Part shown: piece after piece, positions 1 through 7,293 of the stretch
How the letters are laid out: every line of letters begins with the position of its first letter
Numbering within the stretch: the stretch's first letter is position 1
Origin: Verrucomicrobiales bacterium
GTDB lineage: Bacteria > Verrucomicrobiota > Verrucomicrobiia > Limisphaerales > UBA9464
Assembly: GCA_003445095.1 (NCBI GenBank)
Contig: DLVS01000234.1
Location: 1 to 7,424 of the forward strand
DNA length: 7,424 bases
Direction of reading: 5' to 3'
Position numbers and translations under genes: made by a program
Notes under the pieces: model-generated
The model's database searches: none
Seen by the model: the letters and a program-made list of their open reading frames with translations, nothing else
Told to the model about the DNA's origin: nothing

Positions 1-1298
1 GCGACTAAGAACAGGTCGCCGCGCACCCCTTGGAAACTGAACCGGAACACCTCCCAAACCTTGAGTGCGTGTTCGGCGAACCCGGGATAAAACGTGAACG
101 CGGAGGGGCTCAGGGTCGCTCCCACGGCCTCATCCACCGGGGTGCGGGATCCATCCGCGGGGTCCACCACCTCGTAGCGGGCCGCCGCTCGTGGAAGCAC
201 GGCCACCGGCGCGGCAGTGGCCTGACGAAACGCGAGCAGCGGTCCGCTGTCGTGCCGCCACCACGCCCCACGCAGCACCACGCGGCGGGTCCGCAACCGG
301 GGCAGGCGTGTCAGTCTGGTGAACAAATCCTCACCGCTTCGCCAGCGTGGACCGGCCGCGATCTCGGACATCGGAATGCCTAGGTCGCCCGCCACCAACT
401 GTACCGCGGCCAACAGCGGATCCCCGATTTCGACCGGGCCGAGGTCCCGTCGGTCCTGCGGCAAGAGCAGCCGGGAAAGGTGTTTCACGGCGTTGGTCTG
501 CGCCGATATCTCCCCTTCACTCTTGACGGCCAGGCGCCCCGTTTCCGAGTCCCGCATTTCGACGAGCCGTCGGGCCGCCCAGCGGTGCGCCAAGTGATGG
601 AAACGCGACCAATCCTCCCAGAAATCTTCTCGCCCCAGCCGATCCCCGGTGTGCTCGAATCGGAGTTCGCCGCCCGCTTCCACTTGCAGCCAACCAGCTG
701 GGGACACCGGCCAAGCACCGCCGTCGCCACTGATGATCAGCTCCGGCAATCCCGCCAGCAGTGCCCGGCCGCCCTCGAGCACCGCCCACAGGACCCGGTC
801 ATCCGGACGGACACTCGCGCCTGGTTCCGCTTTGAGGATGTCACCCCCGCGCGCAATCAATGCGGTGGTTGGCGCAGCCGCCGCAGCCAAACCACGATAG
901 ACCGAATTCACCCACTCGTCGCTCCAGCGGCGCAACCACTCGCGCCCGGACTCCTCGGCGCCCAGTGAACGCAACCGTTCCAGCGGCAGTCGAATAATTT
1001 GGGCGTCGTTGCTGCTCAGCGCCAAAAATCGCGGGAGATTGGGTTCGACGGTTCGGGTCCAGTCGAAGAGGACCGATCCGGCAGCGACGCGGAGCAGGTG
1101 ACGACGCGCACCCGACGGTTCCACCCCGTCCACCGCGAATAAGTCCGCGTGGCCTGCCCCAACATACCAAGCGTGTCGCCCCTCATCGGCCCAAAACGGA
1201 TGGTGACCCCCGACCGGGATTTCCATGCCTTCGCGAGCGACCAAGTCAGGCGGCACCGTCATCGGAGTGGGCAACGGATCGGTCTTCGGGGTGTTCAT
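1..1298 (-). CDS. NHLP/NHLM-type bacteriocin export ABC transporter, second subunit (N-terminal part, cut by window edge)
   Basis: This frame is open from the ATG at 1298-1296 to the left edge, about 432 codons, with no stop. It resembles the long N-terminal region of the second ABC subunit of NHLM exporters; the permease and ATPase expected downstream are outside the window. Residues about 40-110 (HAWYVGAGHADLFAV, then RRHLLRVAAGSVLF) look like a jelly-roll sensor of the cNMP/cupin type. Residues about 225-245 (WEDWSRFHHLAHRW) form a charged helix. Residues about 290-400 (DPLLAAVQLVAGDLGIP, later RYEVVDPADGS) resemble a C39-peptidase fold, but the visible part contains no cysteine, so it is not a C39 protease. 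The start overlaps the stop of the upstream exporter gene (ATGA), implying coupled translation; no clear Shine-Dalgarno precedes it. The family is likely to partner the C39 exporter in the inner membrane. The family call is from recognition of sequence pattern, not a search. Confidence 0.85.
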   Translation of the reverse strand, partial: MNTPKTDPLPTPMTVPPDLVAREGMEIPVGGHHPFWADEGRHAWYVGAGHADLFAVDGVEPSGARRHLLRVAAGSVLFDWTRTVEPNLPRFLALSSNDAQIIRLPLERLRSLGAEESGREWLRRWSDEWVNSVYRGLAAAAAPTTALIARGGDILKAEPGASVRPDDRVLWAVLEGGRALLAGLPELIISGDGGAWPVSPAGWLQVEAGGELRFEHTGDRLGREDFWEDWSRFHHLAHRWAARRLVEMRDSETGRLAVKSEGEISAQTNAVKHLSRLLLPQDRRDLGPVEIGDPLLAAVQLVAGDLGIPMSEIAAGPRWRSGEDLFTRLTRLPRLRTRRVVLRGAWWRHDSGPLLAFRQATAAPVAVLPRAAARYEVVDPADGSRTPVDEAVGATLSPSAFTFYPGFAEHALKVWEVFRFSFQGVRGDLFLV

Positions 1299-3610
1299 TC
1301 CGATTTGATCAAATGGGCGTAGGGACCGTCCGTCCTGGTGAGTTCTTCGTGGGTGCCGCGCTGCATCACTTTACCCCGCTGGAGCACAATTATCTCGTCG
1401 CAATCCCGGATCGTACTCAAGCGATGCGCCACAATGAGGCAGGTGCATCCGCGCCGACGCAGATTGTCATCGATGATCTTTTCAGTCACCGGATCCAGCG
1501 CGCTGGTCGCTTCGTCGAGAACCAGCACGGAAGGATTCCCGGCGAGAGCGCGGGCGATCTCCAGGCGCTGCCTTTGGCCGCCGCTGAAATTGCCGCCCGC
1601 TTCGGCCACGCGGCTGTCGTAACCCCGAGGACGGGCGGCAATATCTTCGTGGATGCAACTGTCCTTCGACGCCTGGACCACCTCGGCTTCTGCGACGGAG
1701 TTGTCCCATAAGGTCAGGTTCTCCATTACGGTGCCCTCGAATAGGAAGATATCCTGGTCCACCAGTGCCAAAGATCCGGTCAACGTGGACCGCGGGTAAT
1801 CTCCGCGGGGCCGACCGTCCAAAAGGATTTGGCCGGACCACGGCTGATATAAGCCACAAACGAGCCGGGAGACCGTGGACTTCCCACTGCCCGATCCGCC
1901 GACGAGCGCGATCCGTTGGCCCGGCGCAATGGTCAAGCTCAAGTCTTCGATGAGGGGTGGGTCCAACCGACTGTAACCGAAGGTCACTCCCCGCAATTCC
2001 AAACTTCCGGCGAGCCGCCGCGGACGTGCCCCGTCCGGAACCGCCGTCTGCAGGTTAGCGAGCTGAGGATCGGGACGATGCCGAAGCACGTCGTCCAGCC
2101 GGGACATCGAACCTTCTACGTCCTGGAGCACGCCCCCGAGGCTGACCAGAGAGTTGAACGGCCCAGTGAAGCTGGCCATCAGGCTCTGGAATGCCACCAG
2201 CATTCCGATGGTCATGCGTCCCTCGATAATATAAAGACCACCTACCACCAAGATCACGGCGGTATTCAGAGCGGACAGCAGGGCTGGAACGATATTCAAA
2301 TATTGGTCATATAGGGTAAGTTGCTGCTGAATGTTCACGACCTTGGTTTGATAACCGGACCAGCGCGCGAAGAAGTCCGATTCCATTCCGGTGGCCTTGA
2401 GCGTCTCCATCATTTGCAATCCGCTCATCGACGTTCCCGAGAGGTTGCCCTCTTCCTGGCGAAGCCGGCGACTGCCGTCGACGCGTCGCCGCGAGAAATA
2501 TCGCAGCGCGGCGATATTCAAGGCGGCAGTGGCAATGCCCACCAGGGTCAGCGGGACGTCGTACCAGAGCATGAGCACTGCGTAAGCGAAGACGAGGAGC
2601 AGGTCGACGGCATTACCGGCCAACTGACCAGACAGCAGCCCCGCGAGTTGGTTGTTGATATGAACTCGTCCACCGATTTCCCCGCCGTAACGTTGAGTGA
2701 AGAATTCCACGGGCAATCGGAGGACGTGCCAGAAGAACTTGCCTGCCATTGCGACGGCCAGCTTGGCGTGAAGGCGCATCAGGAACGTCTGCCGTAACCA
2801 GACCAGCCCGGCTCGCAGCACGGCGGTGAGGGCGATACCAATTAGCAGCGGGCGCACCCAATCCTCTCGGTCACCCACGAGGACGTCATCCACAAACACA
2901 CGAGAGAACGTCGGGACGACGAGCCCCGGCAACACCAACGCCAGGCCCGCCAACATCACAAAGGCGAGTCCCGACTCAGATCCCGCCAGCCGGCTGCGCA
3001 AGGCGCGCCACAAGCTCGGCTTTTCCCCGGCGCGCCGAAAATCCGGGCCCGGTTCAAAGGTCAGCACCACTCCGGTAAATCCCTGGTCGAACTCGGCCGG
3101 CGAGACGACTCGGGGCCCGTACGCCGGATCATTCAGATAAACACCCTTACGACCGAAACCCTCAAGGACGACGAAGTGGTTGAAGTTCCAGAAAACGATG
3201 CAAGGCAACGGAAACGAGCGCAGTTCGTCCACTTCCTTGCTGAAGCCGCGCCCAATCAATCCGAATCCGGCAGCTGCACGGATGACATTGCTCGCCTTGC
3301 TGCCATCGCGCGAGACTCCGCACGCCACTCGCAGTTCTTCCAGAGGCACCAAACGTCCATGGTAGCCCAACACGATGGCTAGCGCCGCCGCCCCACACTC
3401 CACCGCCTCCATTTGGAGGACCGTCGGAGTCCGCACCCGCCCCCCTACTTTTGGCGCTGGCTTCGAATGCGTGCCGTCGGCTGTGGCCATAGGATTCAAC
3501 GCATTAGCCGGCGGTGGACCTGCTCCGAAATGCCGCTCCCTTTCCGACCTTCCCAGTCCCCGCAAGCGGACCAGTTCGCGAGACGGAAATCGCCGGCGAT
3601 CGGGCAGCAC
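1295..3610 (-). CDS. NHLP/NHLM-type bacteriocin export ABC transporter with N-terminal C39 peptidase, permease and ATPase
   Basis: This inner-membrane exporter should remove a double-glycine-type leader from a peptide and pump out the core. Numbered from the GTG, the C39 domain (about 58-190) has oxyanion Gln66 and Cys72 (LQMEAVECGAAAL), His145 (WNFNHFVVLEG) and Asp161 (LNDPAYG), so the catalytic set is complete. A membrane permease domain spans about 210-500. The ATPase (about 535-771) has Walker A GGSGSGKST at 571-579, a Q-loop Gln619, signature FSGGQRQRLEIARAL from 675, Walker B VLVLDEATSALD and H-loop His729. The GTG at 3610 directly follows the adaptor's TGA and has AAGGAGGG ten bases upstream. 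An in-frame ATG at 3490 would remove an arginine-rich 40-residue extension and give 731 residues, closer to what I recall for the family, but lacks a ribosome binding site. The downstream exporter overlaps its stop by ATGA. Confidence 0.95.
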   Translation of the reverse strand: MLPDRRRFPSRELVRLRGLGRSERERHFGAGPPPANALNPMATADGTHSKPAPKVGGRVRTPTVLQMEAVECGAAALAIVLGYHGRLVPLEELRVACGVSRDGSKASNVIRAAAGFGLIGRGFSKEVDELRSFPLPCIVFWNFNHFVVLEGFGRKGVYLNDPAYGPRVVSPAEFDQGFTGVVLTFEPGPDFRRAGEKPSLWRALRSRLAGSESGLAFVMLAGLALVLPGLVVPTFSRVFVDDVLVGDREDWVRPLLIGIALTAVLRAGLVWLRQTFLMRLHAKLAVAMAGKFFWHVLRLPVEFFTQRYGGEIGGRVHINNQLAGLLSGQLAGNAVDLLLVFAYAVLMLWYDVPLTLVGIATAALNIAALRYFSRRRVDGSRRLRQEEGNLSGTSMSGLQMMETLKATGMESDFFARWSGYQTKVVNIQQQLTLYDQYLNIVPALLSALNTAVILVVGGLYIIEGRMTIGMLVAFQSLMASFTGPFNSLVSLGGVLQDVEGSMSRLDDVLRHRPDPQLANLQTAVPDGARPRRLAGSLELRGVTFGYSRLDPPLIEDLSLTIAPGQRIALVGGSGSGKSTVSRLVCGLYQPWSGQILLDGRPRGDYPRSTLTGSLALVDQDIFLFEGTVMENLTLWDNSVAEAEVVQASKDSCIHEDIAARPRGYDSRVAEAGGNFSGGQRQRLEIARALAGNPSVLVLDEATSALDPVTEKIIDDNLRRRGCTCLIVAHRLSTIRDCDEIIVLQRGKVMQRGTHEELTRTDGPYAHLIKSE

Positions 3611-4867
3611 TCAAGGCATTCCCTCCTTCCTGAGGATCGGCAGCACCAGGGTGATGGGCGCCCGGCGGGATAGGGTGATCGTTCCATTGCAGTAGGTGCC
3701 ACTGGTTAGGGGGGTTGGGGGTCCGTCCGCCGAGGACCAGGCAAAACCCGAAGGTGTGGTTTCAGACGGTTCCAATTGAACCACGACTTCGATCGGCGCA
3801 CCGCCTTGGGTGAATTCGCTAACTAACGTCGGGTTCTCGAGCTGGCTCAGCATGGCCTGAGGAGTTGCCGGAAAAGCGGACACCCCGGCAACCCTGCCTA
3901 GCAACAGGCCATACTCCTCCTTCTTTACGGAAACCGGGTTCAACTGGACCGCCATGTTCGTCCGGACCAGTTTCCCATCCGCGGAACTGAGGTAGAGACG
4001 TGCCTCCAGGGCGCCCGAATCGGCCTGTAGGCTCAAGATCGGCGCGTTTCCACCGATCGCTTGGCCTTTCTTGGCCACGACTTCGAGGACCTCGCCAGAA
4101 TATTGGCTGACGATCTGAGCATTGAGGGCGAAAACGCTGCGGGCCCATTCGAGCTGGCGCAAATTCTCCTGGACGCGCTGCTCCATCGCGAGCCAGTCCT
4201 GCTGCCGTCGTTGCTCCGACTGAAGCCACGTCAGGTTCAGTTGCTCCAACTGGAGATGGACGCGAGCGAGATCGTGCTCGGCGTGGTGGAGAGCCGCTTG
4301 GCTGTCGAGCAACATCCACTCCGTCTCGATCCCCGCTTCCTTGAGCTTCATTCCCGCCGCGACACGAAGCTGCATCGCACTCACCTGCTTTTCGTAGTCT
4401 CCGACAATCCGCTGGTAGAGTACCCGCTGCCGCTCGAGATCCGTCTCCTGGGCTTCTCGTTCGCGTTGGTGGTAGCTCTTCAGATCGGCCTGCTCGGTTT
4501 CTAACCGTTGCTGGGCTAATTCGGCCTGGCGGCGGCGAATTTCTAACTCGGGCTGAAACATTTCGGCGACAACTTGTCCGGCCGCAATCGCGTCTCCGGG
4601 CTTAACCAAAATGTTTTTAACCGTACCCTCTCCGTGAGTCGCGACGACCAGCACCCCACCGGGACGAATCAGGATACCACGGCCATAGACCCGGTTCGCC
4701 ACCTGCCCCAGGACCGACCACACTGTCGCCGTCCCAAGAAGAAGCGCCGCCGCCGCCAGCGCGAGCCAACCCTTCGGGGTGATCACCTGCATCAACTGGT
4801 CCAGTTGCTCAGGTGAAGCCAGCTTATCCAGGGCAGCTTGCCGAAAAATGCGGTCCTGCGGGCTCAT
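3611..4867 (-). CDS. HlyD-like adaptor, NHLP/NHLM bacteriocin system secretion protein
   Basis: This 418-residue membrane-fusion (adaptor) protein would link the inner-membrane ABC exporters to the periplasm and outer membrane. The N-terminus FRQAALDKLASPEQLDQLMQ followed by a short cytosolic stretch is typical of the NHLM HlyD family. One transmembrane helix lies at about 34-55 (GWLALAAAALLLGTATVW). A lipoyl/barrel-sandwich half-motif follows at about 72-105 (VVATHGEGTVKNILVKPGD), then a long coiled coil rich in Gln, Glu, Arg and Leu at about 105-235, then the second half-motif (YSGEVLEVVAKKGQAI) and a beta-barrel C-terminus. The ATG is the first start after an in-frame TAA at about 4882. 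No good Shine-Dalgarno lies at normal distance; the nearest purine run, AAGGAAA, is about 20 bases away. The exporter gene begins at the next base after its stop, so the two should be co-translated. No signal peptide is expected beyond the anchor. Confidence 0.93.
   Translation of the reverse strand: MSPQDRIFRQAALDKLASPEQLDQLMQVITPKGWLALAAAALLLGTATVWSVLGQVANRVYGRGILIRPGGVLVVATHGEGTVKNILVKPGDAIAAGQVVAEMFQPELEIRRRQAELAQQRLETEQADLKSYHQREREAQETDLERQRVLYQRIVGDYEKQVSAMQLRVAAGMKLKEAGIETEWMLLDSQAALHHAEHDLARVHLQLEQLNLTWLQSEQRRQQDWLAMEQRVQENLRQLEWARSVFALNAQIVSQYSGEVLEVVAKKGQAIGGNAPILSLQADSGALEARLYLSSADGKLVRTNMAVQLNPVSVKKEEYGLLLGRVAGVSAFPATPQAMLSQLENPTLVSEFTQGGAPIEVVVQLEPSETTPSGFAWSSADGPPTPLTSGTYCNGTITLSRRAPITLVLPILRKEGMP
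3621..3628 (-). promoter_or_regulatory. Shine-Dalgarno for the C39 ABC exporter
   Basis: The minus strand reads AAGGAGGG here, ten bases before the GTG at 3610-3608, inside the last codons of the adaptor gene. It supports the GTG start over the ATG at 3490-3488, which has no purine-rich site upstream. The spacing is at the long end of normal. Confidence 0.6.
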
Positions 4868-4909
4868 GGGCGCTTTCGGACGGGAGTTTCCTTAGGTAGT
4901 TGATCTCGT

Positions 4910-4941
4910 GACTCGGGTGCAATTCCAATTCCTCCCGAGTC
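4910..4941 (-). promoter_or_regulatory. Perfect 8-bp inverted repeat in the leader of the adaptor gene
   Basis: On the minus strand the arms are GACTCGGG (4941-4934) and CCCGAGTC (4917-4910), separated by 16 bases that contain GGAATT twice in a row. The repeat ends 43 bases before the adaptor ATG. It could fold as an RNA hairpin in the leader, or serve as a two-fold operator. There is no T-run after it, so an intrinsic terminator is unlikely. The arms are seen directly; the role is inference. Confidence 0.45.
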
Positions 4942-4943
4942 CG

Positions 4944-4960
4944 TAAATGGGTTAAATGGG
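4944..4960. repeat. Tandem pair TAAATGGG with 9-base period
   Basis: On the plus strand TAAATGGG occurs at 4944-4951 and again at 4953-4960, immediately beside the inverted repeat. On the transcribed strand the copies read CCCATTTA. Pairs of short direct repeats near a promoter can be regulator sites, but two copies may be chance. Confidence 0.4.
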
Positions 4961-4991
4961 CGGCGATGGCAATTCGATTAGCCCTACTGGC

Positions 4992-5009
4992 CAACCTGCC
5001 CAACCTGCC
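4992..5009. repeat. Tandem pair CAACCTGCC (9-base unit)
   Basis: Two exact adjoining copies of CAACCTGCC lie at 4992-5000 and 5001-5009 on the plus strand. This is a second 9-base tandem duplication in the same short gap. The function is unknown, and replication slippage is an adequate explanation. Confidence 0.4.
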
Positions 5010-5065
5010 AGAACGCCGGCGACGATCCTTCCAAGGACTCGCGCGGAGTCATCGGTCGATTGAAC

Positions 5066-5596
5066 TCAGCGGTGCAACAGCCGCTTCGCCATGCGCTCAA
5101 AGCGCCCACCGGCGAGATGAAGGTTGTCGAGAATGTTGTCGTCCAGTTCGTCCGCACCATGGTCGCCCGGACCCGGCGGACTGTTGGCCATGATCATCGT
5201 CTTGCGGAGCCGATGGGCGAGCGTCAGAGCCATCGCTCGATAAAACCGGGCTCCGAAGGACTCATCCTTGCGGAGTCGTTCGGCCACGAGCGCTTGTGAA
5301 ATGCCGAGGACGGTACAAGGCGTTTCCGCGACGACCGACGCGATCGGAGGCCGACTGTCTACAAAAGAGATTTCGCCAATCACCTCGCCCGTTATGGAAC
5401 GAGCCACCGGCCCGCCGCTATGAGCGGCCATAGTGATAGCGAGGTGACCGTCCAGCACGACGTACAACGAGTCGAGCGCCCTCCCTTCATGAACCAGCAC
5501 CTCTCCCACGATGAGCTTTCGCGGGTGTCCGTTGGACGTCAACCAGTCGACGTCCTGGTCACTGAGCACACTGAATACATAGAGGACTTTTCGCAT
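5066..5596 (-). CDS. Cyclic nucleotide-binding-fold protein without DNA-binding domain, NHLP-cluster type
   Basis: This 176-residue cytosolic protein has one cNMP-binding jelly roll at about 10-110: GEVLVHEGRALDSLYVVLDG, then the phosphate-cassette region GEVIGEISFVDSRPPIASV at 70-88. A long helix follows (ARFYRAMALTLAHRLRK) and then a tail ending LDDNILDNLHLAGGRFERMAKRL. No helix-turn-helix is present, so it is not a CRP-type transcription factor. The tail resembles that of cNMP-fold proteins I recall beside NHLP exporters. In the cassette, the position where CRP has its phosphate-binding Arg before Ser-Ala is Pro84, with an Arg two residues earlier, so cAMP binding is doubtful. The gene starts 24 bases after the GT8-like stop and has no clear Shine-Dalgarno. 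It may act as a sensor or scaffold for the exporter; this is inference. Confidence 0.88.
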   Translation of the reverse strand: MRKVLYVFSVLSDQDVDWLTSNGHPRKLIVGEVLVHEGRALDSLYVVLDGHLAITMAAHSGGPVARSITGEVIGEISFVDSRPPIASVVAETPCTVLGISQALVAERLRKDESFGARFYRAMALTLAHRLRKTMIMANSPPGPGDHGADELDDNILDNLHLAGGRFERMAKRLLHR

Positions 5597-5620
5597 GGGG
5601 ACTTCGAGACGGTAGCGCCG

Positions 5621-6475
5621 TCAGGCTGTGACCTTCAAGGCCGTGGATCGGCGTCGTCGAGCACCACCCGAACGGGTCGGAGGACCTGGTCGGTTCGCGG
5701 CCAACGCCCGGCGCACGAGGACCTCCTTGCTGCGCATCGCGTGCACAATCGCGGGGTTGACGGGGAAGGTTTCTTCACTGAAATAGTCCACGAATTCCCA
5801 TGGCTTTCCGTCGGGCAAACGGTCCTGGTAAACTCCCGTCCAGTCCGAGGCCCAAAGATCTGGAAGGTTTCTGAGCGAGTGGCGATACGGATCGCCGCAA
5901 AGCATGTGAGTCGCGTAGGCGAGCGGGGCCTCCTCGGTAAACACGTAGCCGGCCTTCTTGCAAAAGAACCAGAAGTCAAAGCATAGGTCGCAGAAGGTGT
6001 CGATGGCATCGCGGTGAACGATCCAAAAGCCAGCGTTCACATTGTAGATCGCGTGGCTGTGAACTCCGCGGAAACGCATGAGGATTGCGTAATTCTTAAG
6101 CGAGCAGCCCCACCAATCCGGCCGGACGTTGCGCGGGCAGCAGGCGTCACTCTCTAAGCTAGAATGGACGGGCGCTCCTTGCAGCGCACGCAAGACATCC
6201 CCCGGACCCCGGACAAACCATGAATCCGCATCCAACCAAACGAAATATTCGAACGGCAGGCGGCGAACCTCATCGCGAAGAAATCGGAGTTTGAACAGAT
6301 AGTTCTTCTTGCTGAAACGTTTCACGCGATGGCAGACCGCCCCGGCGACTGGTTCGTTTGTCCAGACATGGAACTCCTTGAACACCCCAACTCGGCGAGC
6401 GGATTCTACGACGCTGGCCATCATTGGCGCGTAGGGACCGTCCACGACCGACCAGTAGCAATAGCGGTCTTTCAT
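5621..6475 (-). CDS. GT8-like nucleotide-sugar glycosyltransferase
   Basis: This 284-residue protein looks like a GT-A-fold transferase that moves a sugar from a nucleotide donor with a divalent metal. Residues from the ATG: an N-terminal beta strand and helix (YCYWSVVDGPYAPMMASVV), a lysine-rich stretch (RFSKKNYLFKLRFL), then the DXD metal site in FEYFVWLDADSWFV at about 80-93. A GT8-type acceptor motif NVNAGFWIVHRDAI follows at about 145-158, and PAIVHAM near the C-terminus supplies a likely metal-binding His. The protein holds about ten cysteines, including FCDLC and DACC. It ends in an Arg-rich tail. I chose the ATG at 6475, not a start 24 codons upstream, because it has AGGAGGT six bases before it and makes an ATGA overlap with the GT4 gene stop. 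Donor and acceptor cannot be told from sequence. No signal peptide or membrane helix is evident. Confidence 0.85.
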   Translation of the reverse strand: MKDRYCYWSVVDGPYAPMMASVVESARRVGVFKEFHVWTNEPVAGAVCHRVKRFSKKNYLFKLRFLRDEVRRLPFEYFVWLDADSWFVRGPGDVLRALQGAPVHSSLESDACCPRNVRPDWWGCSLKNYAILMRFRGVHSHAIYNVNAGFWIVHRDAIDTFCDLCFDFWFFCKKAGYVFTEEAPLAYATHMLCGDPYRHSLRNLPDLWASDWTGVYQDRLPDGKPWEFVDYFSEETFPVNPAIVHAMRSKEVLVRRALAANRPGPPTRSGGARRRRSTALKVTA

Positions 6476-7293
6476 TGGAATACCTCCTGCCAGACCTTGA
6501 GATGCTGAGCGGCATTGCACAACTCGTGCTCCGCGTGGTCCCGGCATTGTCGCGCAATACGCCGGCGATAGTCGAAATCAAGGCGAAGCCGCTGTGCCTG
6601 TTCCTGGTAGTCGCGGATATCGTCGCAGATAAATCCCGACTCCCCGTGGACCATCAAGTTCTCGAGATGATGACCACGGGGTACCAGCGGCACTGCCCCC
6701 GTCAACATCGCTTCGACCGTCGATCGTCCCCAAGATTCTCGAAAGAGGTGTCCCAGCGGATACACGAATAAGTCGAGACTGTAGAGAAAGCGCAGTTGGG
6801 TCTCCGCCATACTTTCCAGCAGGTCCCAGCGGTCGTCGAAACGATGCCAGCGGTATTTCTTCCGCAGGTCATCCGACCAAGCCATCACTCGGAACCGGGT
6901 GTCGGGAAGGCCAAGACATTCATAAAAAACTGGGAAGTCTTCTGGATACTTCGCCGGATCGGCGCGCGAGAGACGACCGATGGTGAAGGTGCCAAGCCGC
7001 CGTTCCTGGAAGGGGAACTGTCGAGGATCGATATAGTTTCCAGTCACATGGCCCGGCAGGCCCCGATAGCCCTTCGACAAAACGCGCCGCTGTAATTCCG
7101 AAACATAAAGCACCTTGTCCACCAGGCCGGCGCGCACAGCCTCTTCCTCGCCCGGATAGTGCCACATCATTTCGCTCGACCAAACGATACGGAGTCCTCG
7201 AGCGCGAGCCCGCTCGGCGATCCGGTGTTTGAAGAATCGTCCGTTGCTGAGGGACAGGGCGAAGCCTTCGAGTCGCCGCGGGAGCATCCCCAA
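6472..7293 (-). CDS. GT4-type glycosyltransferase, 5' end uncertain
   Basis: The protein is a GT-B-fold retaining glycosyltransferase. Numbered from the TTG at 7293, the C-terminal donor domain shows TFTIGRLSRADPAKYPEDF at about 102-120, with the expected Arg and Lys for diphosphate contacts, and FRESWGRSTVEAMLTGAVPLV at about 184-204, the GT4 E-x7-E region (Glu186, Glu194). An acceptor-side segment IVWSSEMMWHYPGEEEAV precedes it. From the TTG it has 273 residues, short for GT4 enzymes (usually 350-400). The frame stays open upstream to a TAA at 7413-7411 and encodes a plausible first strand and helix (ITLVPNHTYRLSERVWTRFL) but has no ATG, GTG or TTG there. A true start at an unusual codon or a frameshift near 7385-7400 is therefore likely. 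Its stop overlaps the GT8-like ATG by ATGA. The sugar donor and acceptor are unknown. Confidence 0.82.
   Translation of the reverse strand: MGMLPRRLEGFALSLSNGRFFKHRIAERARARGLRIVWSSEMMWHYPGEEEAVRAGLVDKVLYVSELQRRVLSKGYRGLPGHVTGNYIDPRQFPFQERRLGTFTIGRLSRADPAKYPEDFPVFYECLGLPDTRFRVMAWSDDLRKKYRWHRFDDRWDLLESMAETQLRFLYSLDLFVYPLGHLFRESWGRSTVEAMLTGAVPLVPRGHHLENLMVHGESGFICDDIRDYQEQAQRLRLDFDYRRRIARQCRDHAEHELCNAAQHLKVWQEVFQ
6482..6488 (-). promoter_or_regulatory. Shine-Dalgarno for the GT8-like gene
   Basis: The minus strand reads AGGAGGT, six bases before the ATG at 6475-6473, within the final codons of the upstream glycosyltransferase gene. It is the strongest ribosome binding site in the window and settles the start of the GT8-like gene. 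Confidence 0.8.

Larger units (their letters stand above)
4868..5065. other. 198-base gap between cNMP-fold gene and export operon
   Basis: I see no convincing gene here. The minus strand holds a 22-codon ATG frame (about 5052-4984), but it has no ribosome binding site, no leader-like sequence and no double-glycine motif. The gap contains the inverted repeat at 4910-4941, tandem TAAATGGG copies and tandem CAACCTGCC copies (plus strand), and a short CGCCGGCG palindrome at 5014-5021. It is the only sizeable non-coding interval in the window and thus the best place for a promoter or leader of the export genes. I could not find a pair of convincing -35/-10 boxes. Confidence 0.6.

Noticed and set aside
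30..968. Several plus- and minus-strand frames of 80-160 codons at the left end
   Set aside because: They are out-of-frame shadows of the continuous minus-strand exporter frame open from 1298 to the edge.
1303..1314. 12-base perfect palindrome ATTTGATCAAAT at the end of the C39 exporter gene
   Set aside because: It encodes the last codons (HLIKS) and overlaps no gap; no stem flank or T-run follows, so chance within coding sequence is the simplest reading.
4910..4941. Inverted repeat read as an intrinsic terminator for the cNMP-fold gene
   Set aside because: There is no T-tract on either side in the transcribed direction and the 16-base loop is large for a terminator.
4984..5052. 22-codon minus-strand ATG frame in the gap, a candidate precursor peptide
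   Set aside because: It has no ribosome binding site, no double-glycine or leader-like sequence, and its end is made of the 9-base tandem repeat.
5420..5986. 188-codon plus-strand frame
   Set aside because: It lies antisense across the cNMP-fold and GT8-like genes, both of which have clear family motifs; it shows no recognisable domain.
6476..6547. 24-codon N-terminal extension of the GT8-like protein
   Set aside because: It lies wholly inside the GT4 coding end and lacks a start signal; the ATG at 6475 has an excellent Shine-Dalgarno.
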